A stretch of DNA of 33,814 nucleotides, taken from Deltaproteobacteria bacterium (GTDB lineage Bacteria; Myxococcota_A; Polyangia; HGW-17; JAJRWW01). Below are positions 6,576 through 13,833 of this stretch, piece after piece. The notes under the pieces were generated by a model, which was not told the origin of the DNA, did no database searches, and worked only from the letters and a program-made list of their open reading frames with translations. Both the position numbers and the translations under genes were made by a program. The stretch is taken from positions 2,249 through 36,062 of the forward strand of contig JAOZUO010000077.1 in NCBI GenBank assembly GCA_029938605.1, read 5' to 3'. Within the stretch, counting starts at the first letter, position 1. Each line of letters opens with the position of its first letter.

Positions 6576-8168
6576 CTACCAGCCCACGAGGTCCACGGGG
6601 GCCCAGGAGGTCTGGGTGGTGCCGTCACCGAGCTGACCATGGGCATTGTCCCCCCAGCAGGTAAGGGAGCCGTCGGCTCGAGCAGCGCAGGAGTGGGCCG
6701 TACCCGCGGCCACGGAGACGGCGTCGGCGACGTCGGCCACGGTCACGGGAGTAGGACTCGCTACCTGGGTTGAGTCGCCGAGCTGACCCGCCCCGTTGGC
6801 GCCCCAGCACCGCACGTCGCCGGCAGCGACCACAGCGCAGGTGTGCGTCGCCCCCGCGGACAGGGACACCGCACCAGCCAATCCCACCACGGCCACGGGG
6901 ACGCCGCTAAAGACGCCCACCTCCCCATTGCCGAGCTGGCCATCGAAGTTGTTCCCCCAGCACAGCACCGTTCCGGTGGCCAGCAGCGCACAGGTGTGGT
7001 TCTCCCGGGCGGTGACGTCCGTGGCGTGGGCGAGACCCAACACCGTCACCGGCAGGGCCGCGTCCTCGAAGGTCCCATCCCCCAGGGCGCCCTGGCGATT
7101 CTTTCCCCAACAACGCACAGTACCGTCGCCCAGCAGAGCGCAGGTGTGTCCGGCGCCTGCGGCCAGCCCCACCGCGTTTGACAAGCCAACAACAGCCACC
7201 GGCGCGGCTCCGGACACGAGGGAACCATCCCCCAACTGACCGTCATCGTTGAGCCCCCAGCACCAGACGGTGCCATCTTGCTTCAGCGCACAGGTGTGAG
7301 CATGCCCGGCGGCGACTTTGACCACGCCCCACATGCCCCCAACAGACACGGGGGTCTGACTGAGCACCAGCCCGCCCACTCCCAGTTGCCCCGCCCCATT
7401 TGCGCCCCAGCACCGGACGCTGCCATCGGCCATGGCCGCGCAGGCGTGGGCCGTACCGGTGGTGATGACCACGGCGTCACTGACGCCGCTCACCGGGACG
7501 GCGACTGTGCTGCTGAAACCACTGCCGTCTCCCAACTGGCCGTTTTCACCAAGTCCCCAGCACCGCGCGGCGCCATCGGCCAACAGCGCGCACGAAAGCT
7601 CAGCGCCCGTGTCCACGCGAGACGCCTTGCAGTCCGTGGCGCAGACCGCGTGGGACTCTCCCGCCTCGCACGTACCGTTGCCACACAGAAAGCAGTCCGC
7701 CGGATCCACCTTGCACTCGAAACAACGGAGGACGCCCCCGGTGTATCCGAGGTCGAGCCCTTCGCAGGTCCCCTCCCCCTCCGATGCGTCCCCGTCACAC
7801 TGCTCCTCACTGTCCACCACACCGTCACCGCAGAAGGCCGACTTGCAGGTCGTGCGGCAGGCGTCGGCCGCGGTGTCACTGTTGGCCGCACCGTCGTCGC
7901 ACGTCTCACCGCTGTCGATGACTCCATCCCCGCAGCGAGCCCATACGCAGTCGGTCCGGCACCCGTCGGGGGTCACGTCGCTATTCGCCGCGCCGAGATC
8001 ACACCCCTCTCCGGGATCCACCACGCCATCCCCACACACTGCCATGGGCAGGATCTGCTGCGAGGCGTCGGGTTCCTCGGAGTCGCCCTCGGGGTCGGCT
8101 CCATGTCCCTGGCAGGACGCCGTCGCCACCGCCGTCATGACGATCCAAAAGGTGGGTGCCAATCTCAT
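6576..8168 (-). CDS. RCC1-repeat lipoprotein with DUF4215 Cys-rich modules
   Basis: The start at 8168 is chosen over upstream in-frame codons because GGAGGT lies just before it and it gives a clean lipoprotein signal, MRLAPTFWIVMTAVATASC, lipidated at C19. The product is about 530 aa. After an acidic linker come three or four Cys-rich modules of the CGDGVVDPGEGCD...CRTDC type (Myxococcus Cys-rich DUF4215 family), then a CGNGTCEAGES variant. The C-terminal 350 residues hold seven RCC1-like repeats, each with CALLADG-type and CWG-x-N-x-x-GQLGDG signatures, forming a predicted seven-bladed propeller. It is an outer-surface lipoprotein by inference. A close architectural paralogue lies at 23031-24875. 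It ends 24 bp from the end of the kinase gene, convergently. Confidence 0.88.
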   Translation of the reverse strand: MRLAPTFWIVMTAVATASCQGHGADPEGDSEEPDASQQILPMAVCGDGVVDPGEGCDLGAANSDVTPDGCRTDCVWARCGDGVIDSGETCDDGAANSDTAADACRTTCKSAFCGDGVVDSEEQCDGDASEGEGTCEGLDLGYTGGVLRCFECKVDPADCFLCGNGTCEAGESHAVCATDCKASRVDTGAELSCALLADGAARCWGLGENGQLGDGSGFSSTVAVPVSGVSDAVVITTGTAHACAAMADGSVRCWGANGAGQLGVGGLVLSQTPVSVGGMWGVVKVAAGHAHTCALKQDGTVWCWGLNDDGQLGDGSLVSGAAPVAVVGLSNAVGLAAGAGHTCALLGDGTVRCWGKNRQGALGDGTFEDAALPVTVLGLAHATDVTARENHTCALLATGTVLCWGNNFDGQLGNGEVGVFSGVPVAVVGLAGAVSLSAGATHTCAVVAAGDVRCWGANGAGQLGDSTQVASPTPVTVADVADAVSVAAGTAHSCAARADGSLTCWGDNAHGQLGDGTTQTSWAPVDLVGW

Positions 8169-8262
8169 ACTCGACCTCCGTTTCATCCCACTTTGGCCGA
8201 TGGATGGCGAAGTGGTCAAAAAAATGGCGCCTTTGCCTACCGCCCACCGGCGCCCACGACCG

Positions 8263-8291
8263 TTGACAGGCACGCGAACCACAGGTACCAC
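8263..8291 (+). promoter_or_regulatory. Candidate sigma-70 promoter for the flavin reductase gene
   Basis: A perfect -35 hexamer TTGACA (8263-8268) is followed after 17 bp by TACCAC (8286-8291), a weak -10 element. It lies about 50 bp before the ATG at 8342. TACGACCCCC also occurs twice between the -10 and the start. The support is mainly the -35 box and the spacing. Confidence 0.4.
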
Positions 8292-8341
8292 CGGGCCGTA
8301 CGACCCCCATACGACCCCCGCACAACCTCACGGAGAATCCC

Positions 8342-8920
8342 ATGGACAAGGCTCCCATCGAACCCCTCTCCAACGCCTACCGCTTGGTCAACCCCGGCCC
8401 GGTGGTTCTGATCACCGTAGGCGACGGCGAAGCCGACAACCTCTTCGCGGTAACCTGGAACATGCCGATCCGAAAGGACCCGGGCATGGTGGCGTTCCTG
8501 TCGGGCAAGCGCCACCACTCCTATCCATTCATCGAGCGAACCGGCGAGCTCGGCGTCAACATCCCGGACGCCTCCCTGGCCGACGCGGTGCTGGGCTGCG
8601 GCAGCGTGACGGGCGCCAAGGAGCCCGACAAGTTCGGTCGCTTCGGCCTGACCCGTCAACCCGCCAGCCGAATCAAGGTGCCCCTGGTGGCCGAGTGCGT
8701 AGCCAACCTCGAGTGTCGGGTCTGCCAGATCGTGGACCTGGGCGCATCCTCGCTCATCGTGGCACAGATCCTCGCCGCCACGGCGGACCCCCGCCACTTC
8801 CAACGAGGTCACTGGACCTTTGACAACGGCCTGCAGCTCCTACACCACCTCAGCGGCAGCCGCTTCTGCGTCAGCTCCGAGACCATCACCGCGACCGTTC
8901 CCCCGCGAGCACAGACCTGA
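8342..8920 (+). CDS. Flavin reductase-like FMN-binding split-barrel protein
   Basis: A 192-aa protein of typical length for flavoredoxin/flavin reductase-like proteins. The ATG follows GGAGAATCCC. Family features are the N-terminal PVVLITVGDGEADNLFAVTWNMP strand region around residues 20-43, the SGKRHHSYPFI element that contacts FMN in relatives, ELGVNIPDASLADAVLGCGSVTG, and the C-terminal LLHHLSGSRFCV closing segment. It is expected to bind FMN and act in the cytoplasm in electron transfer; the substrate cannot be read from sequence. Its last 91 bases form the beginning of a 295-bp repeat whose second copy lies at 19301. The gene itself is intact, and a fragment of it exists at the second copy. 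Confidence 0.88.
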   Translation: MDKAPIEPLSNAYRLVNPGPVVLITVGDGEADNLFAVTWNMPIRKDPGMVAFLSGKRHHSYPFIERTGELGVNIPDASLADAVLGCGSVTGAKEPDKFGRFGLTRQPASRIKVPLVAECVANLECRVCQIVDLGASSLIVAQILAATADPRHFQRGHWTFDNGLQLLHHLSGSRFCVSSETITATVPPRAQT

Positions 8921-9124
8921 CGCTCACGCCTCCGGGTGAATGAGCTGCTCCTTGGCGCCCCGGGGGAGCCGCTTGATGCGCGCCTCCTCCCGGCAGGCCT
9001 CGCTCCGAGACTCGGCCGACCGCTGCCAGACCAACGCTACCGGACGACGAGAGCGGGTGTACCGCGCGCCTTTGGGCGAAGTATTGTGCTCCTGGACCCG
9101 CCGATCCAGATCCGTGCACACCCC
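8830..9124. repeat. 295-bp direct repeat, left copy
   Basis: Positions 8830-9124 match 19301-19595 over 295 bp with a single difference (8878 C, 19349 A) and no gaps. Both ends are sharp. The repeat begins CCTGCAGCTCCTACACC inside the flavin reductase gene and ends GTGCACACCCC inside the GIY-YIG gene. The intervening DNA (9125-19300) is a mosaic of mobile elements and a secreted-protein locus. This copy adjoins the intact upstream part of the flavin reductase gene. Confidence 0.95.
8924..9124 (-). pseudogene. GIY-YIG nuclease, 3' fragment lacking its catalytic N-terminus
   Basis: This reverse-strand frame encodes GVCTDLDRRVQEHN and continues to IKRLPRGAKEQLIHPEA. It is the C-terminal part of the GIY-YIG protein that is complete at 19395-19646. 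The segment with the GIY-YIG signature (VYLLRCADDTLYC) is missing, because the 295-bp repeat stops exactly there and unrelated DNA follows. No ribosome-binding site or good start is present. It is a dead fragment left by the rearrangement that made the island. Confidence 0.85.
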
Positions 9125-9215
9125 CCTTCGGATTTGCGAGATCGGTGAGGGGGCTCCGCTCCTTTCCCTCACAGACTTTGATCAGATCAGCCCAAATTTC
9201 CACTTCTGTGCGTGA

Positions 9216-9821
9216 CTGCGCTCAGCATCTTTCATCGACCCGCTCCGCTACTATTCACTGCTCAACCTCTTCCACTCGAACGCGCTCGTCTTGACCCGAC
9301 TGCTTGAACTGTGGGTCAAGCTGGCCATGCGTCTGTTCAATCCGATCACCGTGAACGGATAGGTCGTCTTCGCCGCCGACGGACTGAAGATCCCCAAGGA
9401 GGGCAAGAAGATGCCCGCCGTAAAGAGCCTGCACCAGGAGTCCGGTAACAACTCCAAAGCCGAGTTCATCATGGGGCACTCGTTCCAGGCGGTTTCTCTA
9501 CTCGCTGATTCGCCGAGTGGCCAAGTCTTTGCCATCCCGTTGATCTCGCGCATCTGTGAGGGGCTTGTCCGGCGCCGACTGAAGAACCCCCGCACATTGC
9601 TGGACAAGCTTGTCAGTCTGTTCATGGACGTCGTGCAGGCCGCCGACGTACGCGCGATTCTCGTTGCCGACGCCTACTACGCCAGCAAGAAGGTCATTGA
9701 GCCTCTACTGGCCGCAGGACATCACTTGGTCACAAGGGCCAAGAGCAACTCGGTGGCCTACAAGTCTGCGCCGAAGCCGAGAAGGAAGAGACCAGGACGA
9801 CCAAAATTCTACGGAACCTAG
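9216..9821 (+). pseudogene. IS4-like transposase, 5' fragment with an internal stop
   Basis: The frame reads from about 9216 (LRSASFIDPLRYYSLLNLFH) through a TAG at 9360-9362, then VVFAADGLKIPKEGKKMPAVK, GHSFQAVSLLADS, ILVADAYYASKKVIEPLLAAG and GRPKFYGT, stopping just before the ISAzo13-like insertion. The two aspartates, in FAADG and VADAYY, are the expected first two DDE residues of an IS4-like transposase. The third is in the other fragment, beyond the insertion. The true 5' end and terminal repeat of this element were not found; the left part is probably truncated near the 295-bp repeat. The gene is inactive through both a nonsense codon and an insertion. Confidence 0.75.
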
Positions 9822-9843
9822 GTTATTTGCGCCAGCCGCCTAA

Positions 9844-11172
9844 GTCCGTCGCAAAATAAATAGATTGACAGTGCAAGGTCCGAGGATCCTACTCGCGGGC
9901 ATGAAGAAGGCAGAGCGCAAGCAAGCAGAGGCAGAAATCCGAGCGCGGTATCTGAAGGTTAGGAACGGGTTGACGGAGAGAGCTCGCAGGCTGTTCATCG
10001 CGAGTGAGGCGCTCACGTTCGGCTATGGTGGCATCGTGGCGGCGGCGCGTGCCACTGGCATGGCTCCAAGCGCGATCGGCCGAGGAATCAAGGAATTTGC
10101 CGCGATTGAGGATGGCTCGGCGCCCCCGCTGGACCCGACTCGAAGCCGACGCCCGGGCGCGGGTCGAAAGAAGGCGACGCAGAAGGACCCGACGTTGCTG
10201 CCTGACTTGAAGGCGCTGGTCGAGTCCACGACGCGAGGCGATCCTGAATCTCCACTGTTATGGACCGCGCGGAGCCTGCGCAACCTCGTGGCGGAGCTCA
10301 TGGCACAAGGCCACAAGACGAGCCTCAACATGGTCTCGAGGCTGCTCAAAGAGCTCGGCTATAGCCTTCAGGCGAATAGCAAACGGCTCGAAGGTTCGCA
10401 GCATCCGGACCGCAACGCGCAGTTCGAGCACATCAACGAGACGATCCGTCGACAACTTGAAACAAACGAGCCCGTGATCTCGGTGGACACGAAGAAGAAG
10501 GAATTGGTCGGTTCCTACAAGAACGGCGGCCGCGAGTTGCGCGCACAGCGTGATCCCGAGGACGTCAACGTGCATGATTTTGCCGACAAGGAAAAAGGTA
10601 AGGTCGCACCCTACGGGGTGTACGACCTGCAAGAAAACGAAGCGTGGGTCAGCGTAGGGATCAGCCATGACACGGCGGAGTTTGCGGTGGAGACGATCCG
10701 CACCTGGTGGAACGAGATGGGCGCCTCAAAGTACCCTCATGCGACATCTTTGGTGATCACCGCCGACGGCGGTGGAAGCAATGGGTACCGCCTTCGGTTG
10801 TGGAAAGTCGAGCTCCAGCGGCTCGCCGACGAGTTGGGCTTTCCGCTCACGGTGTGCCATCTGCCCCCCCGGCACGAGCAAGTGGAACAAGATCGAGCAC
10901 CGCCTATTCTCCTTCATCACCAAGAATTGGCGTGGCAAGCCGCTTGTCACCCATCAGGTGATCGTGAACCTGATCGCCGCGACGAAGACCAAGGCCGGGT
11001 TGGTTGTGCGCAGTCGACTCGACGAACGGACGTACCCGAAGGGGCGACGCGTGTCAGATAGGATGCTTGCGCAAGTGCACCTGGAGCCCAACCACTTCCA
11101 CGGCGAGTGGAATTACACCATTCAACCTTCGAGCGTGCCATGACCCGACGATCTGATTATTTTGCGACGGAC
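9844..11172 (+). mobile_element. ISAzo13-like insertion sequence, about 1.33 kb
   Basis: The element is bounded by perfect 16-bp inverted repeats: GTCCGTCGCAAAATAA at 9844-9859 and its complement at 11157-11172. It contains one transposase gene reading rightward. The host transposase frame resumes immediately after 11172 (AKLRNLF). On the left, 27 bp between the last recognisable host codon and 9844 are unexplained, so the exact left edge and the target duplication are uncertain. Confidence 0.75.
9901..11143 (+). pseudogene. ISAzo13-family DDE transposase, frameshifted at C7
   Basis: The ATG at 9901 opens MKKAERKQAEAEIRARYLK, followed by the family hallmarks ARRLFIASEALTFGYGGI and ARATGMAPSAIGRGIKE (helix-turn-helix). 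The DDE core then shows D in VISVDTKKKE, D in VITADGGGSN and E in WNKIEHRLFSF. The first two lie in the 9901 frame. From the seven-C run at 10864-10870 the protein continues in the +1 frame (LPPGTSKWNKIEHRLFSF to the TGA at 11141-11143). One base removed from the C-run would restore about 414 aa, a normal length for this family. It could be a mutation, a sequencing error or programmed +1 slippage on CCC codons. The upstream in-frame TTG at 9865 is a less likely start. Confidence 0.8.
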
Positions 11173-11841
11173 GCTAAGCTGCGAAACCTGTTCAAGGCCG
11201 GGCCTTCCTTCTCAGAGGCGCTCAGCCCGGTGTATGGGGAGAAGGATGTGACCATCAAATACCGCGTGGTCGATCTCCTGTGGCGACCGGTCGGCCGGAA
11301 AGTGCGCTTCGTCCTGGTCAAGCATCCCAGTCGCGGAAAGATCATCCTGATGTCTTCTTCCCTGGAGCTCGATGCAATGACGATCATCAGGCTGTACGGC
11401 TTGCGCTTCAAGATCGAGGTGTCGTTCAAGCAGGCCATCCACACTCTCGGCACGTACGCTTACCATTTTTGGATGAAACCGATGAAGCCGATCAAGAAGA
11501 GCTCGGGCAATCAGAACATCGTGGGGAGGTCCGCAAAGTACAGGCGCGCCGTGCAGAGAAAGATGGATGCCTACCATCGCTATGTGCAGCTTGGTTGCAT
11601 TGCGCAGGGCCTCCTACAGCATTTGGCGATCAACTTTCGTGGTGTGGTCTGGGCGTCATTCCGAAGCTGGTTGCGAACCATGAAGAAGGATCTGGTCCCG
11701 TCTGAGATGGTGGTCGCCAACGCCTTGAAATCAGGCTTTCCTGAATTTCTCTTGAATAGGACTTCCGAGCCAGAATTGACGAAATTCATCCTTGATCGCG
11801 CAGAGCCTGATAAGATCCCGGGGATCACAATGATAGGATGA
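11173..11841 (+). pseudogene. IS4-like transposase, 3' fragment
   Basis: The frame continues the interrupted transposase: AKLRNLFKAGPSFSEAL, VVDLLWRPVGRKVRFVLV, then YGLRFKIEVSFKQAIHTLG, which contains the Y-x2-R-x3-E signature of IS4-type enzymes with the catalytic glutamate, and a tail ending IPGITMIG before TGA. Together with 9216-9821 it makes a nearly full-length protein of over 420 aa. The frame is also open upstream to an ATG at 11107, but that part belongs to the inserted IS. The fragment alone lacks the first two catalytic aspartates and cannot be active. Confidence 0.75.
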
Positions 11842-12564
11842 TAGAGAACTCATCACTGTCGAGAAGGTTACTGTGTCGTCCTATTGCTGCGTGCCGAATT
11901 CGAGCACCCCGCCCGGGTCCTGGGCGACTCACCCGCTGCGCGTCACCTTCGGTTCCGTCTTCAACCAATTTGAAGGCCTGGACACCCGGGAATGGCTATT
12001 TCGGGGCTGAATAATCCGGCCCACACCCTCGCTTGCCTACGCATCGCCGACGTCGTTACCTCCGCCGTCGCAAGGTAGCTACCGACCTGCCGGGTTCAGC
12101 TGTGGTCGGGTCGGTTTCGCACCGACTGGACGACGGTTCCGAATTTCAAGGATCCATCGTATTCTCCTATCCCAACGGACCAGCATTGCCTGATCGCACC
12201 AAAAGTCAGGCATGATCTTTAGGCTGGAGTTCCCGACGGTTATAGCCACCAATCTCCTGCCAACCGATCAGAATGATCCAGGAATCCGTCGGTATAGAAA
12301 AGTCACACTCTGGCAACGTTGCCATGTGATATCTTGACATGCCGAAGACGGTGCGATACGGATACTGTGTATTTCCGCTTGGTTACGCGTTCCCAGAAGT
12401 TGACTTTTCGGACTCTCGTAACCGATCTGAATCAATCACCATTCGTCCAATCTGCTCGGGGAACTTCTGTTTAGGCTCTCAGTGAACGATCGTGTGCTCG
12501 GACTCCAAGGGGTATGCACCCTCCCGTACGCCCAACGGTTTCGCGATCCTCCCAGTCGATTGAC
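11842..12564. other. 723-bp gene-free stretch between IS remnants and the lipoprotein gene
   Basis: No credible gene is seen on either strand. The composition is more AT-rich and even than the flanking genes. Two small symmetric sites are present: TGCCTGA...TCAGGCA (12187-12193 with 12206-12212), and the perfect 14-bp palindrome TGGCAACGTTGCCA (12311-12324). The terminal repeat of the IS4-like element should lie near the left end but could not be recognised. The region is probably degenerate mobile-element DNA plus the 3' flank of the propeller lipoprotein gene. Confidence 0.5.
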
Positions 12565-13833
12565 TTACGGGATCGGGATCACGTGGTCACTTGCGTCCAC
12601 GATCAGGTTCGCCACCATGTTCATGGCCCAGACCTCGTAGGTGCTCGCGCCCTGGTACGTCCCGCGGATAAACACCTGCCAGCCGGCCTGTGGCTGGCCA
12701 AAGGGTGCCCAGCGCGCCGACCAGCCGGTGACTTTTCGCCAGTGACTGGTCTCCAGGTCGTGGACCACCAGATCGTTGATGGTCGTCGCGTCGTGAAACG
12801 AGCCTCCGGTGTATCGGAAGTCCATGAATACGACCAGGTTGCCGCCCACCCGGGGCACGATCTGATCGTGGGGCTCGTCGGTCACCCGCAGCTCCAGCTC
12901 GATGCTGATCCGGTATGCGAAAACGTCGTGGTTGCCGAATCGATCGTCACTCCAGACCAGCCAGTCGCCATCGAGGTCGGTTGTCCAGACGTTTCCGGGC
13001 GTGGTGCTCGCCAGGAGCCGGGTGTCGTTCGCGGCGATGTCATGCAGGAACACGCTCCGGTTCGACCAGTTGTTGGTCGGATCCAGCGCGGACCAGGCGA
13101 CGTGGGTGCCATTGAGCGATGCCCCCTGAGGGCCATAGATGTACTCGCAGAGGAACCGCTTCTGTCCCGAAAGACGGCTCTCCAGAACCAGGGTAGCGGA
13201 TCCGTGATTCGCGGGCATCCCCTCGTTGGTGTAGTAAAGGAAGTGGGTCTCCGACGCGGCAAGAAACACCTTGACGAAGCCGTCGCTCGTGAGCTGCTCG
13301 GTAGTGGCCGAGGCGATCTCGTAGCCGAAGATCTCGCGCGCTGTGCTCTGTGGCGTGGAGTAGTCTCGGGAGTCCGACCAGAAGATCCAACCGTTGGTAA
13401 TCCGAGGCCCAACTTGTCTTCCGGCCTCGGTGCAGACGGGGGACTCCGCCTGCGTGGTTAAGTCGAAGAGAAAAATATCGTAGTCCGCGGTCCGCCACTC
13501 GGAGTAGGTGACATAGGGATGCTCGTGCCCAACTCCCAACATCTCATTCAGCCCGGTGGGAGGCAGCTGAATCAGCGCTCCCGGGACCGCGTCGACCAAA
13601 GGCCCTGCGTCCCAGACCGGCGCCGCGTCCGGGGTCGGGGCCGCATCCTCCTGGGCTCGGGCATCCCAGACACCCACGTCCACGTCGGCTTGACCGTCCG
13701 CCGTCGGCGCCGCGTCCCAGGCGGCGTCCGCCTGGCCTCCGGTCTCCACACAGCTACAGCGGCTGGCCAGCGATCCGCAGGCGACGACGAGCGCCGCCCC
13801 GGCCCACACTGCGGCCACCTGCCGGCGAGTCAT
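12565..13833 (-). CDS. Beta-propeller lipoprotein with Asp/Ala-rich linker
   Basis: A 422-aa protein. The lipoprotein signal is MTRRQVAAVWAGAALVVAC with C19 as the modified cysteine, followed by a Cys-containing start (SRCSCVE) and a 50-residue linker rich in D, A and P. The globular part has repeated TolB/WD-like blades of the form hydrophobic-strand, WSD, D-R-x-x-x-D-x-Y: YVTYSEWRTADYDIFLFDL, IFWSDSRDYSTPQ, WLVWSDDRFGNHDVFAYRI and LVVFMDFRYTGG. That suggests a six-bladed propeller at the cell surface binding a partner or polymer. Its ATG overlaps the TGA of the preceding propeller gene (ATGA at 13830-13833), so it is translationally coupled to it and is the last gene of the locus. The exact ligand is unknown. 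Confidence 0.8.
   Translation of the reverse strand: MTRRQVAAVWAGAALVVACGSLASRCSCVETGGQADAAWDAAPTADGQADVDVGVWDARAQEDAAPTPDAAPVWDAGPLVDAVPGALIQLPPTGLNEMLGVGHEHPYVTYSEWRTADYDIFLFDLTTQAESPVCTEAGRQVGPRITNGWIFWSDSRDYSTPQSTAREIFGYEIASATTEQLTSDGFVKVFLAASETHFLYYTNEGMPANHGSATLVLESRLSGQKRFLCEYIYGPQGASLNGTHVAWSALDPTNNWSNRSVFLHDIAANDTRLLASTTPGNVWTTDLDGDWLVWSDDRFGNHDVFAYRISIELELRVTDEPHDQIVPRVGGNLVVFMDFRYTGGSFHDATTINDLVVHDLETSHWRKVTGWSARWAPFGQPQAGWQVFIRGTYQGASTYEVWAMNMVANLIVDASDHVIPIP

Noticed and set aside
7278..8823. Long forward-strand frames (377 and 463 codons) across the RCC1 lipoprotein and flavin reductase genes
   Set aside because: They run antisense through RCC1/DUF4215 repeats and out of frame through the flavin reductase; they have no domain and no start signal.
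12033..12215. A 60-codon frame in the gene-poor stretch after the IS remnants
   Set aside because: Arg-rich low-complexity start, no ribosome-binding site, no similarity recognised; length expected by chance.
12311..12324. The palindrome TGGCAACGTTGCCA as an operator
   Set aside because: Perfectly symmetric, but no gene starts nearby; kept only as a note within the intergenic stretch.
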